From: JAOUEA01 sp040511595
Lineage (GTDB): Bacteria > Actinomycetota > UBA4738 > HRBIN12
Reading direction: 5' to 3'
NCBI GenBank assembly: GCA_040511595.1
Contig: JBEVGU010000038.1
Span: forward strand, 1 to 64,000
Length of the DNA stretch: 64,000 nucleotides
Shown here: positions 16,515-24,977 of the stretch, in pieces
Layout of the letters: each line of letters starts with the position of its first letter
Numbering within the stretch: the stretch's first letter is position 1
The notes under the pieces: model-generated
What the model was told of the DNA's origin: nothing
Databases searched by the model: none
What the model saw: the letters and a program-made list of their open reading frames with translations, nothing else
Program-made: the position numbers and the translations under genes

Positions 16515-17495
16515 ATGTCCGCCCCGGTTCCGCTCGTACGCGTGGTGCGCTCCGGGCTCGAGGAGTCGGTGCACCTCGGGCACGTCGCGGTCTGCGACGC
16601 CGACGGCCGGCTCCTCGCGAGGGCCGGCGACGAGGCTCGTCAGGTCTTCATCAGGTCGTGCACGAAGCCGTTGCAGGCCGCCGTTTCGCTCGGCGCGATC
16701 GGCGAGGAAGATCTGCCCGACCGCGAGGTCGCGGTGATGTGTGCATCCCACAACGCCGAGCCCGTGCATCTGGGTGCGGTGCGATCGATCCTCGATCGGG
16801 CCGGGCTCGGGCCCGAACACCTGCGCACCCCGCCGGCGTTCCCGATCGATCCCGACGAGATGGCTCGCGCCCAGCTGCGTCACCCGTTGTTCAGCGACTG
16901 CTCGGGCAAGCACGCGGGCATGCTCCTCGCGTGCGTGCGATCGGGGTGGGAAACGGCCTCGTACCCGCGGCGCTCTCATCCGCTGCAGCGACGGGTGCTG
17001 CGGGCGGTCGAGCGAGCCACGGGCCGTAACGACCTCCGGGTGGGGGTTGACGGGTGCGGCGTGCCCGTGCACGGCGTGCCACTGCGGGCAGTGGCGACGC
17101 TCTACGCGCGTCTCGGCACGGCCGATCGTCTCGGCGACCTCGAGCCGCACGTCGCGAGAGCCACAACCGCGATGCGCGCGCAGCCGTACCTCGTCGGCGG
17201 TCGCGGGCGGGTGGACACCACCGTGATGCAGACCGTGGACGGCATCCTCGCGAAGGAAGGAGCCGAGGCGCTGGTGTGTGTCTCCGTGCCAGATCGGGGG
17301 CTCGGCGTGGCTGTTAAGGTCGCCGACGCCGGGTTCCGGGCGTGTGGTCCGGCCATCGTGGAGGTGCTCCGACAGCTCGACGTGCTCGACGCCGCGCAGG
17401 TGCGCTCCCTGGATCCGGTGGCTCACCCCCCGGTGCTGGGCGGCGGGGTGCGCGTCGGCCAACTCGAGCCAGTGGTGACGCTGCGGCGCCGTTGA
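16515..17495 (+). CDS. Asparaginase II family protein
   Basis: A 326-residue protein of the asparaginase II family (Rhizobium etli AnsA type). It is recognised by VFIRSCTKPLQA near residue 45, MCASHNAEP near residue 80 and DCSGKHAGML near residue 130, which hold the Ser/Lys/Cys active-site residues of this family. It hydrolyses L-asparagine to aspartate and ammonia. Start ATG 16515 lies 7 nt after a TACGCT box (16502-16507): leaderless. mshA follows 38 bp later under its own -10 box. Confidence 0.85.
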   Translation: MSAPVPLVRVVRSGLEESVHLGHVAVCDADGRLLARAGDEARQVFIRSCTKPLQAAVSLGAIGEEDLPDREVAVMCASHNAEPVHLGAVRSILDRAGLGPEHLRTPPAFPIDPDEMARAQLRHPLFSDCSGKHAGMLLACVRSGWETASYPRRSHPLQRRVLRAVERATGRNDLRVGVDGCGVPVHGVPLRAVATLYARLGTADRLGDLEPHVARATTAMRAQPYLVGGRGRVDTTVMQTVDGILAKEGAEALVCVSVPDRGLGVAVKVADAGFRACGPAIVEVLRQLDVLDAAQVRSLDPVAHPPVLGGGVRVGQLEPVVTLRRR

Positions 17496-17533
17496 CCGCC
17501 GACGATCCCCGGCGCCTGACCTACCATCGTGGT

Positions 17534-18799
17534 GTGAACGAACAGGCGCGCGTCGCGGTACTCAGCGTGCACACCTCGCCCATGGATCAGCCGGGGACCG
17601 GCGATTCGGGCGGGTTGAACGTCTACGTGCGGGCGGTGGCCGAGCGCCTCGCGAGCCGAGGGGTGGCCGTGGACCTGTTCACGCGGTGCCGCGGCGGTGT
17701 CGATCACGAGGTGAAGACGATCGCTCCGGGCATCCGGGTCGTGAGTGTGAAGGCCGGCCCATGCGCCCCGATGCCCAAAGGCGAGCTGCCCCGATACCTG
17801 CCGGAGTTCCTGGGAGGGGTACTGCGCGTGGCGCACGAGGACGCGCGCGGCTACGACATCGTGCACAGTCACTATTGGCTGTCGGGGTGGGTGGGCCGCG
17901 CGATCCGATCCTCGCTCGGGGCCCCCCTCGTGGCGTCGTTCCATACGCTGGGCAAGGTCAAAAATTACTCGCTTGCGAGAGGGGAGTCGCCGGAGTCACC
18001 GGAGCGCCTGGCGGCCGAAGCGGCGGTGATCGCGGAAGCCGAGCGCGTGCTCGCGCCCACGCCCGCTGAAGCCTCGCAGCTCGTGGGGCTCTACGGCGCG
18101 GACCCGCAGAGCGTGCGGCTCGTGCCGCCGGGGGTCGACCACATGCTGTTCGTGCCGGGCGACCGGGCCCGGGCTCGCGAACGCCTGCACCTCGCGGGCT
18201 GTCGCCTCGCCCTGTTCGTGGGCCGGCTCCAGCCCCACAAGGGCCCCGACGTCGCCGTGCGGACGCTGGCTGAGGCGATCGTGCGCGATCCGCACACGGC
18301 CGGCGATCTGGTGCTCGCGATCGTCGGGGGTCCGAGCGGGCCGGACAAGGGTGCGGAGCTCGCGCGCCTGATGGAGCTCGCGTCGGCGCTCGGCGTGAGC
18401 GAGCGAGTCATGTGGTTCGCTCCACAGCCGCAGGCGAAGCTGGTCGACTTCTATCGGGCGGCCGACGTCGTGCTGGTGCCGTCGCGCTCGGAGTCATTCG
18501 GCCTGGTCGCGCTGGAGGCGCAGGCCTGCGGGACCCCGGTGATCGCGGCAGACATCGGGGGGCTACCGTACGTGGTGCAGCACGGGCGAGGCGGGTTCCT
18601 CGTCGAGGGGCACGACCCGAGCGACCACTCCGATCGGCTGCTACAGGTCCTGGGCGACCCGGGGTTGCAGGCGGCGCTCGGCGAAGACGCATCGCGACAG
18701 GCGCTGCGTTTCACGTGGGACACCACCACCGACCAGATGGTCGCGGTCTACGACGAGGTGCTCGCGAGCGCCGACGCCGACGGCCGAGAACGCTCCTGA
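17534..18799 (+). CDS. mshA: D-inositol-3-phosphate glycosyltransferase (mycothiol pathway)
   Basis: A 421-residue GT-B glycosyltransferase. The N-terminal VLSVHTSPMDQPGTGDSGGLNVYV segment matches MshA, which transfers GlcNAc to inositol 3-phosphate in the first mycothiol step. The C-terminal half has the group 4 motifs FVGRLQPHKGPD and the E-x7-E pair in SRSESFGLVALEAQ. A TACCAT box at 17522-17527 ends 6 nt before GTG 17534, so the gene is leaderless. Sucrose synthase-like GT4 enzymes are the main alternative. The match fits mycothiol use in this organism. Confidence 0.85.
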   Translation: MNEQARVAVLSVHTSPMDQPGTGDSGGLNVYVRAVAERLASRGVAVDLFTRCRGGVDHEVKTIAPGIRVVSVKAGPCAPMPKGELPRYLPEFLGGVLRVAHEDARGYDIVHSHYWLSGWVGRAIRSSLGAPLVASFHTLGKVKNYSLARGESPESPERLAAEAAVIAEAERVLAPTPAEASQLVGLYGADPQSVRLVPPGVDHMLFVPGDRARARERLHLAGCRLALFVGRLQPHKGPDVAVRTLAEAIVRDPHTAGDLVLAIVGGPSGPDKGAELARLMELASALGVSERVMWFAPQPQAKLVDFYRAADVVLVPSRSESFGLVALEAQACGTPVIAADIGGLPYVVQHGRGGFLVEGHDPSDHSDRLLQVLGDPGLQAALGEDASRQALRFTWDTTTDQMVAVYDEVLASADADGRERS

Positions 18800-18820
18800 C
18801 CTGCGAGTTCATCTGCCGCC

Positions 18821-18834
18821 GTGACGCTCGTCAC
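18821..18834 (+). terminator. Inverted repeat after mshA
   Basis: GTGACG-CT-CGTCAC forms a 6-bp stem with a 2-nt loop, followed by a T-rich stretch. It lies 21 nt after the mshA stop and may end that message or serve as an operator for the RNA promoter downstream. Confidence 0.3.
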
Positions 18835-18911
18835 CTTCCGTTCGCTCTTGTCACTCTTTCTGGCAGGCCCACTACCTGCACATTCATACCCTGAGCAGCG
18901 GAAACGCCGAG

Positions 18912-18941
18912 TTGACCACCTCCCGCACCCGCCCGTACAGT
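18912..18941 (+). promoter_or_regulatory. Promoter of the structured RNA
   Basis: TTGACC (18912-18917) and TACAGT (18936-18941) with an 18-bp spacer form the clearest sigma70-type promoter in the window. Predicted start is about 18948, one base before the 5' strand of the closing helix of the RNA. Confidence 0.65.
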
Positions 18942-18947
18942 TCGCCT

Positions 18948-19380
18948 CGCTCCAAGCAGTCGAAGCACCGACTCGAGGAGACCGGACGAGGTTCCGAAGC
19001 CGCCGAAAGGGGCGACGGAGCCAGGGAAACCGACGAAGGCCGCAAGGCCAGACGCGGAACCCAGGGAGCCGAAGAAGGTCGCAAGACCGGACACGGAGCC
19101 CTTCGGACACGGCAGAGGCCGCAAGGACGAAGCCGGTCCGAGCCCCGGTCGGGCGCCTTCGGGCGAACGGCAGGGGAGCCCCGCCGCCGAGGGAGCGCCG
19201 CAAGGCGAGCCCCGAGCAGCAGGCGGCCGGAGCGCCTTCGGGCGAGCCGCCGCCGGGCCGATCCGGTCAGCACCAGTGACGGGCGCGGAGGTTGCTTGGA
19301 GCACCTGAGCCCGAGAGGCCGACGGTGGCTGGGAGCTTCGGCTCACGGCGAGCCGGAAGGTCTCTCGGGCTCTTTCTTGC
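18948..19380 (+). ncRNA. Candidate large structured non-coding RNA, unidentified
   Basis: No convincing protein frame spans this interval, but the plus strand folds strongly. The 5' end GCTCCAAGCA (18949-18958) is perfectly complementary to TGCTTGGAGC (19293-19302), closing a domain of about 350 nt. Inside are hairpins capped by stable tetraloops: GGCC-GCAA-GGCC (19038-19049), GGTC-GCAA-GACC (19077-19088), CGCC-TTCG-GGCG (19154-19165), CGCC-GCAA-GGCG (19196-19207) and CGCC-TTCG-GGCG (19233-19244). The last is enclosed by a GGCGGC/GCCGCC stem. GNRA and UUCG loops make sense only on the plus strand. A promoter precedes it and a terminator follows. I compared it from memory with RNase P RNA, tmRNA, 6S and SRP RNA and saw none of their conserved cores. 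Confidence 0.7.
19017..19133 (+). repeat. Three imperfect 39-bp tandem repeats inside the RNA
   Basis: Units start at 19017, 19056 and 19095, each opening with GGARCC and containing a GRCC-type hairpin around GCAA. Units 1 and 2 agree at most positions, and the two GCAA stems differ by compensating changes (GGCC/GGCC versus GGTC/GACC). Unit 3 is more diverged. The compensating change supports selection on RNA pairing. Confidence 0.6.
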
Positions 19381-19384
19381 TTTC
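19307..19384 (+). terminator. Terminator of the structured RNA
   Basis: GAGCCCGAGAGGCC (19307-19320) pairs with GGTCTCTCGGGCTC (19359-19372) over 14 bp with one G-U pair. The next bases are TTTCTTGCTTTCC, giving a U-rich tail. The internal loop holds a small GAGC-TTCG-GCTC hairpin. This is the strongest intrinsic terminator seen in the window. Confidence 0.7.
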
Positions 19385-19416
19385 CTCCCCCCTCCGTGGC
19401 CGCTACCGTTCCGGCG

Positions 19417-20064
19417 ATGAGCGAGGGGCCCGCCAAGCGGAGCGACACGACCGAGCGTCGCCGGCGCATCGTCGACGCGGCGATGCGCCACTTCGCCGAG
19501 CACGGCTACCGGGGGGTTCGGGTCGAGGACATCGCCGCGGACGTCGGGGTCGCCAAGGGCACCGTCTTCCTCGACTTCGGTTCGAAGGAAGGGCTGTTCC
19601 TCGCCGCCTACCAGCATGCGGTCTCGTTGCTGCCCGCCTGGCTCGACGCACCCGAGGAGATCACGGACCAAGGATTCTGGGCGACGCTCGACTGGTGGCT
19701 CGAGCACACTGAGGACTTCGTGCAACGCGATCCGGTGCCCAACCGGGTCGCCGTGATCGGACGCTACGACGCCGGCATGGGCGCGCGGCAGCCGATCGCC
19801 CGATTCATGCGGAGCGAGGACCCATACGGCACGCTCGAGTTCGTCGAGTTCGGCGTTCGCCGCGGTGAGGTGCGCGAGGACGTCGACGTCGAGATGCTGG
19901 CCTCGATGCTCGACTGGGTGGCGGAGCGCTTCCAAGACGCGTTGGTCTCGGCCGATCTCGACCCCGGCCTGATCCATCGTCAGCCCGAGCGACGCGGCAT
20001 GCGCATCAAGGAGTTCGTGGAGATCCTCCGCCACGGCATCGAGGCAGGCGCGGGCGACGCCTGA
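19417..20064 (+). CDS. TetR/AcrR family transcriptional regulator
   Basis: A 215-residue TetR-type repressor. The N-terminal HTH covers residues about 15-60 (RRRIVDAAMRHFAEHGY, then VAKGTVFLDFGSKEGLF). The C-terminal ligand domain is helical and unassigned. A TACCGT box at 19404-19409 ends 7 nt before ATG 19417, so this gene has its own leaderless promoter and is not simply downstream of the structured RNA. Its target is unknown; proC follows 23 bp later. Confidence 0.88.
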   Translation: MSEGPAKRSDTTERRRRIVDAAMRHFAEHGYRGVRVEDIAADVGVAKGTVFLDFGSKEGLFLAAYQHAVSLLPAWLDAPEEITDQGFWATLDWWLEHTEDFVQRDPVPNRVAVIGRYDAGMGARQPIARFMRSEDPYGTLEFVEFGVRRGEVREDVDVEMLASMLDWVAERFQDALVSADLDPGLIHRQPERRGMRIKEFVEILRHGIEAGAGDA

Positions 20065-20087
20065 TCGGCGTGCGGTAGCGTGTTTCC

Positions 20088-20924
20088 ATGGTCACCAGCG
20101 AAGCACGACGGGTGGCGTTCCTCGGCGGCGGGAAGATGGCCGAGGCGCTGATCTCCGGTCTCATCCGCTCGGGCGGCCGTGTCGTCGACGACATCATGGT
20201 CACGAACCGGCGCGAGGAGCGCGCGCGGGAGCTCGCGGGGAAGTACGGCATCGCAGCGACGCTCGACAACCCCGGCGCCGTGCGATGGGCGGACGTGCTC
20301 GTGCTGATGACCAAACCCCAGGACATCGAGACGTTGCTGCAGCAGATCCGTGGTCACGTGCAGCCGCGCGACACCGTGATCAGCTTCGCGGCCGGGGTGC
20401 GCACCTCCTTCGTCGAGAAGCAGCTGCCAGACGGCGTGCCCGTCGTGCGGGTGATGTCGAACGTTCCGGTCATGGTCGACGAGGCGATGTCGGTCATCTC
20501 GTCTGGTCGCTCGGCGGCCGAGGAGCACCTGGTGATCGCGGAGGAGCTGCTCGGCACGGTTGGCAAGGTGCTCCGATTGCCGGAACAGCATCTCGACGCC
20601 GTCACAGCAACGAGCGGCAGCGGGCCTGCGTACTTCTTCCTGCTTGCCGAGGCGATGATCGAGGCCTGTATCCTGCTCGGGCTGTCCCGCGACGTCGCGA
20701 CCGAGCTGATCATCCAGACGATGCTGGGCTCGGCCAAGATGCTGCGTGACACCGGCACCCACCCGGTGGAGCTCCGCGAGATGGTGACCTCGCCCGGCGG
20801 CACGACGATCGCCGCGATCCGTCACCTCGAGGAAGCGGGTGTGCGTGCCGCGTTCCTGAACGCGATCGACGCCGCGCGCCACCGCTCGCTCGAGCTGGCG
20901 CAGGGCGGCGACGACGACGAGTAG
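20088..20924 (+). CDS. proC: Pyrroline-5-carboxylate reductase
   Basis: A 278-residue enzyme of normal length that reduces P5C to proline with NAD(P)H. The N-terminal Rossmann loop FLGGGKMAEALI, the MSNVPV segment near residue 125 and the GSGPAYFFLLAEAM dimer motif near residue 180 identify it. The TAGCGT box at 20076-20081 lies 6 nt before ATG 20088 (leaderless). The P5C dehydrogenase 1.1 kb downstream catalyses the opposing oxidative route. Confidence 0.95.
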   Translation: MVTSEARRVAFLGGGKMAEALISGLIRSGGRVVDDIMVTNRREERARELAGKYGIAATLDNPGAVRWADVLVLMTKPQDIETLLQQIRGHVQPRDTVISFAAGVRTSFVEKQLPDGVPVVRVMSNVPVMVDEAMSVISSGRSAAEEHLVIAEELLGTVGKVLRLPEQHLDAVTATSGSGPAYFFLLAEAMIEACILLGLSRDVATELIIQTMLGSAKMLRDTGTHPVELREMVTSPGGTTIAAIRHLEEAGVRAAFLNAIDAARHRSLELAQGGDDDE

Positions 20925-20936
20925 TGGGAGAGCTGG

Positions 20937-21059
20937 ATGGGCAGGGGAGATCTCGCGAAGGTCCGGTCGGCCAAGGACCGTCAGCGCAAGAAGAAGGCGC
21001 GCGACGCTCGCGTCGCCATCGAGAAGGGTCAGGCTCGCAAGGCCGCGAAGCGGAAGTAG
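20937..21059 (+). CDS. Small Lys/Arg-rich protein
   Basis: A 40-residue basic protein located 12 nt after proC, with a GGAGAG ribosome site. It holds about 18 Lys/Arg and would be an extended helix, like small RNA-binding or ribosome-associated peptides. The compact fit after proC and the absence of rare codons support translation. No family was recognised. Confidence 0.55.
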   Translation: MGRGDLAKVRSAKDRQRKKKARDARVAIEKGQARKAAKRK

Positions 21060-21069
21060 CCACCCGGCC

Positions 21070-21858
21070 TCAGCGAGCGTCGATCCGGTTGCGCAGCGTG
21101 CCGATGCCTTCGGCGGCGAGCTCGACCAGGGCGCCGGGCCACAGCCGCCGCGACGGGTCGGCGTCGTCCTCGACCGGCGGGAAGGGTCCCAGCGCGAACG
21201 CGTCCCCTCGCTCGATCACGGCATGTTGCGACACCGCCGCGATCAGCTCGAACAATGAGCGCGCGGCGCCGTTCAGGTTCCCCTTGAGCATCTCGTCGTC
21301 GTCGACCTTGATGCGCACGTAGACCCGCTGAGGGTCGAGCTCGTCCGCGGTGACGACACACGGTCCGATCGAGATCGGCACCGCGTCGGCGCTCTGGACC
21401 GGCGCGCCGTCGCTCGAACGTGCGCGCCAGTCGTTCACCAGTGTGTAGCCGAAGACGTCGTCGCGCACCTGCTCGGCGCTCACCTTCGACGCCTCGTTGC
21501 CGATCACCGCGGCCACCATCGGCTCGTAGTCGAGCCAGGCGGCCCCCGACGGCCACGGCACCGGCTGCTCGGGGCCGACGATGCGACGCTCGACGTCCAT
21601 CGCGCGGGGCGAGAGCAACGAGGCGGGGAACAGGGGCGTCAGGATCCGCGGCCGCGGGATGCGCCAGTTCCGAGCGTCGTCGCGCTGCAGGGCGGCACGG
21701 GCGGCATCCATCACGCTGCCTCGGCTGCTCGAGACGAGATCCTCGAGGGTGGCGGGAAAGGCCGGATGTCCGACGGTGTCGGGCAGGTCGACCACCTCGC
21801 CCTCGAGGATCGCCCCCAAACGCCGGTGCCCCCCCCGGTCGTAGGTCACGAGCCTCAT
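21070..21858 (-). CDS. Fumarylacetoacetate hydrolase (FAH) family protein
   Basis: A 262-residue protein ending in an FAH catalytic fold: DYEPMVAAVIGNEA (metal-site Glu region), GYTLVNDWRARS and a GIGTLRNRI terminus. FAH-family enzymes cleave or tautomerise C-C bonds of keto acids, using Mg or Mn. The GxGxP-type motifs are partly divergent, so substrate is unclear. It is convergent with proC and the 40-residue basic gene and divergent from the aldehyde dehydrogenase. Confidence 0.75.
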   Translation of the reverse strand: MRLVTYDRGGHRRLGAILEGEVVDLPDTVGHPAFPATLEDLVSSSRGSVMDAARAALQRDDARNWRIPRPRILTPLFPASLLSPRAMDVERRIVGPEQPVPWPSGAAWLDYEPMVAAVIGNEASKVSAEQVRDDVFGYTLVNDWRARSSDGAPVQSADAVPISIGPCVVTADELDPQRVYVRIKVDDDEMLKGNLNGAARSLFELIAAVSQHAVIERGDAFALGPFPPVEDDADPSRRLWPGALVELAAEGIGTLRNRIDAR

Positions 21859-21987
21859 ATGGGAGCCGAAGCATACGCCGGTGCCGAGTCGATTTCCGAG
21901 TTTCGCCCTCCGGATGCCGCTTCCGGGGATATCCGCTGCGGCCAACCGGCGGTCACGAGGGCCATGCCGCGCCTCCGGGCGCTCGGC

Positions 21988-21993
21988 TAGCAT
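21988..21993 (+). promoter_or_regulatory. -10 box of the aldehyde dehydrogenase operon
   Basis: TAGCAT lies 51 nt before ATG 22045. The leader contains a strong AAGGAGGG ribosome site. This promoter probably serves the long catabolic operon 22045-29237. Confidence 0.45.
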
Positions 21994-22044
21994 GGCTTCC
22001 TGCGCGAACGTGCGGCTGGTCGCCGCGCGAAGGAGGGATCTCCG

Positions 22045-23610
22045 ATGACCGAGAAGTTCCGGATCACCTACGCCACGATGTCCGCCGACAACGAGGAACT
22101 GCAGTCCGCTTACGACGCCGCCGCCGAGCGCGCCCGCGAGGAGTTGGGCAAGGAGTATCCGGTCGTCGTCAACGGCGAGGAGCGCTGGACCGACGAGAAG
22201 TACGACGAGCCCTCGCCGATCGACGAGGACATCGTGATCGGTCGGTTCTCGCAGGCGAGCACCAAGGACGTGGACGACGCCGTGGCCGCCGCGAAGGAAT
22301 TCCAGCTCGAGTGGGACCGCATGGGCTGGCAGGAGCGGGTGCGCATCTTGCGCAACGTGGCCGACATCATGGAGGAGCGCGTCTTCGACCTCGCGGCGCT
22401 GATGGCCTACGAGGTCGGCAAGAATCGCCTCGAGGCGTTGGGCGACGTGCAGGAGACCGCGGAGCTGATCCGCTGGAACTGTGACGAGATGGAGAAGCAT
22501 GACGGCTTCCGGGTGCCGATGAGCGGCCTCGGGGCCGCCGGCGACTACTACGACGTCCTTCGCCCCCACGGCGTCTGGGCCGTGATCAGCCCGTTCAACT
22601 TCCCGATGGCGCTGTCCGGCGGTCCCTCCAGCGGGGCGCTTGTCGCCGGGAACGCCGTCGTGTTGAAGCCCTCGAACCAGGGCGCCCTGCTCGGCTACAA
22701 GCTCTACGAGTGCTACCGCGACGGCGGCGTGCCCCCGGGGGCGTTCCACCTGGTGATCGGTCGCGGAGCGGTGGCCGGCGACCACCTCTGGCACCACCCG
22801 GATGTGAACGGCGTCACGTTCACGGGCTCCTACCCGGTGGGCATGGACATCTACAAGCACTTCGCGACCGACGTGCCCAAGCCCGTGATCTGCGAGATGG
22901 GCGGGAAGAACCCCACGATCGTCACCAGGAACGCCGACCTCGACAAGGCCACCGACGGCGTGCTCCGCAGCGCGTTCGGCTTCGGGGGGCAGAAGTGCTC
23001 GGCGAACTCGCGCGTGTACGTCGAGCGCGAGGTCTACGACGACTTCCTCACACAGCTGAAGTCCAAGACCGAGACGATCAAGGTCGGCAACCCGATCGAG
23101 CGCGACGTGTATATGGGCCCGATCATCAACGAGCCGGCGATGGAGACCTACGAGGAAGCCTCTGAGGAAGCCCGCAAGAACGGCACGATCGTCACCGGCG
23201 GCCAGCGCATCACTGAGGGCGACTTCGGCCGCGGACTGTTCGTGGAACCGACCGTCGTCGAGGTGCCCGAGGACAGCTGGATCTGGAAGAAGGAGCTGTT
23301 CGTGCCGTTCGTGGCGGTGGCCCCGTTCGACGAGCTCGACGACGCGATCGAGAAGGCGAACGACACCGAGTACGGTCTGACCGCGGGGTTCTTCAGCGAG
23401 GATCGCGCGGAGATCGACGAGTGGCTCGATCGCATCCAGGCCGGCGTCGTGTACGTGAACCGGCGCGCTGGCTCGACGACCGGTGCCTGGCCCGGCGTGC
23501 AGCCGTTCGGCGGTTGGAAGGGCTCGGGCACGACCGGCAAGGCCGGCGGCGGTCCTTACTACGTGCTGCAGTACCTGCGCGAGCAGTCGAGGACGGTGAT
23601 CGAGGAGTGA
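22045..23610 (+). CDS. pruA: L-glutamate gamma-semialdehyde (P5C) dehydrogenase
   Basis: A 521-residue NAD-dependent aldehyde dehydrogenase. The catalytic Cys lies in FGGQKCSANSR, a motif typical of the RocA/PruA branch that oxidises P5C/glutamate semialdehyde to glutamate. NFPMALSGG and EMGGKNP are the other ALDH motifs. The nearby proC supports this assignment. It is first in a run of genes whose stops and starts overlap. Other semialdehyde substrates are possible because two aminotransferases follow. Confidence 0.85.
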   Translation: MTEKFRITYATMSADNEELQSAYDAAAERAREELGKEYPVVVNGEERWTDEKYDEPSPIDEDIVIGRFSQASTKDVDDAVAAAKEFQLEWDRMGWQERVRILRNVADIMEERVFDLAALMAYEVGKNRLEALGDVQETAELIRWNCDEMEKHDGFRVPMSGLGAAGDYYDVLRPHGVWAVISPFNFPMALSGGPSSGALVAGNAVVLKPSNQGALLGYKLYECYRDGGVPPGAFHLVIGRGAVAGDHLWHHPDVNGVTFTGSYPVGMDIYKHFATDVPKPVICEMGGKNPTIVTRNADLDKATDGVLRSAFGFGGQKCSANSRVYVEREVYDDFLTQLKSKTETIKVGNPIERDVYMGPIINEPAMETYEEASEEARKNGTIVTGGQRITEGDFGRGLFVEPTVVEVPEDSWIWKKELFVPFVAVAPFDELDDAIEKANDTEYGLTAGFFSEDRAEIDEWLDRIQAGVVYVNRRAGSTTGAWPGVQPFGGWKGSGTTGKAGGGPYYVLQYLREQSRTVIEE

Positions 23611-24920
23611 GCCCGAACGACACCGACCTCGCCGACGTGGAGCTGCAGGGGCTGGCGGCCCACACGGGACCGAAACTCATCACGGAGGTCCCCGGGCCAG
23701 AGGCGATGGCGCGCATCGAGCGCGACCGCAAGGTCACGTCTCCGTCGTTGCCGCGCGCGTACCCGTTCGTGCCGCGGCGCGGGTCCGGCTCGATCGTCGA
23801 GGACGTCGACGGCAACATCTTCCTGGACATGAACGCCGGCATCGCCGTGACGAGCACCGGGCATTGCCACCCGGCGGTGGTCGAGGCGGTGCAGCGGCAG
23901 GCGACGCAGCTGCTGCACTACTCCGCGTCGGACTTCTACCTGCCCATGTACTCCGACGTGTGCGAGCAGCTCGACGCGATGGCGCCGTTCGGGGGCGTCA
24001 GGGCCCGTTCGTTCCTGACGAACTCGGGCACCGAGTCGGTGGAGGCGGCGATCAAGCTCGCGCGCTACGCGACCGGGCGCCAGTACCTGATCGGCTTCTA
24101 TCGGTCGTTCCACGGGCGCTCGATGGGGTCGGTCTCGCTCACCGCGTCGAAGGCGAAGTACCGCACTCGATTCGGCCCCATGATGCCGAGCGTGTACCAC
24201 TCGTTCTACGGGGACTTCGACTACCTCGAGCAGGTGCTCTTCACGCGCATGGTCTCGCCGACCGAGGTTGCGGCGATCGTCGTGGAATCGTGGCTCGGCG
24301 AGGGCGGGTACGAGCTTCCGCCAGAGGGCTGGTTCACGCACCTGCGAGAGCTCTGCGACCGCCACGGCATCCTGCTCGTCTGCGACGAAGTGCAGTCGGG
24401 CATGGGCCGCAGCGGCACGTTGTGGGCGATCGAGCAGGAAGGCGTCGCGCCCGACATCGTCACGGCGGGCAAGGGCATCGCGAGCGGCTTGCCGCTCGGG
24501 GCGATGATCGCCCGCGACGACCTCATGACCTGGGAGCTCGGGGCGCACGGCTCCACATACGGTGGCTCGCCGATCTCCTGCGCCGCTGCGCTCGCGACCT
24601 TCGACGTGCTCGAGCGCGAAGACCTGCTCGGGAACGCTCGCTCGGTGGGCGAGGTGCTCCTCGAGGGGCTGCGAGGCATCGCCGACCGGCACCCGATGAT
24701 CACCGAGGTGCGCGGCCGGGCCCTGTGGATCGGGCTCTCCTTCGCCGACCACGCCCAGGCCACCGCCGTCGAGCACGCGTCGTTCCGGCGCGGGCTGCTC
24801 GTGCTCGGCTGCGGCGACGACGCGATCCGCATCTCGCCGCCGCTGGTGCTCCGAGACGACCAGGCGCGCGCCGCGCTCGAGATCTTCGAGGAAGCGGTCG
24901 CCGAGGCCGAGGGTCCGTAG
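23607..24920 (+). CDS. Class III aminotransferase (GABA/ornithine-type)
   Basis: A 437-residue PLP enzyme. LTNSGTESVEAAIKLAR, CDEVQSGMGRSG and TAGKGIASGLPLGA (PLP-binding Lys) are the fold-type I class III motifs. The family transfers omega-amino groups of GABA, ornithine or beta-alanine, making a semialdehyde. Its GTG start overlaps the stop of the dehydrogenase (GTGA), indicating one operon in which the dehydrogenase would oxidise the semialdehyde. Exact amine is unknown. Confidence 0.88.
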   Translation: MSPNDTDLADVELQGLAAHTGPKLITEVPGPEAMARIERDRKVTSPSLPRAYPFVPRRGSGSIVEDVDGNIFLDMNAGIAVTSTGHCHPAVVEAVQRQATQLLHYSASDFYLPMYSDVCEQLDAMAPFGGVRARSFLTNSGTESVEAAIKLARYATGRQYLIGFYRSFHGRSMGSVSLTASKAKYRTRFGPMMPSVYHSFYGDFDYLEQVLFTRMVSPTEVAAIVVESWLGEGGYELPPEGWFTHLRELCDRHGILLVCDEVQSGMGRSGTLWAIEQEGVAPDIVTAGKGIASGLPLGAMIARDDLMTWELGAHGSTYGGSPISCAAALATFDVLEREDLLGNARSVGEVLLEGLRGIADRHPMITEVRGRALWIGLSFADHAQATAVEHASFRRGLLVLGCGDDAIRISPPLVLRDDQARAALEIFEEAVAEAEGP

Positions 24921-24977
24921 GCCGGGCGTGACCTCGCTCGACGACCACGTGCGCGTCCACGACCCGACAGCGGCGCG

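Noticed and set aside
18831..19469. Minus-strand 212-codon frame with 13-residue repeats across the RNA
   Set aside because: The repeat period comes from the 39-bp RNA repeats, no ribosome site or family match was seen, and the opposite strand explains the region better as folded RNA with a promoter and terminator.
18912..19712. Plus-strand 266-codon frame through the RNA into tetR
   Set aside because: Arg/Gly/Ser-rich composition without domains, and it runs into the tetR gene in a wrong frame.
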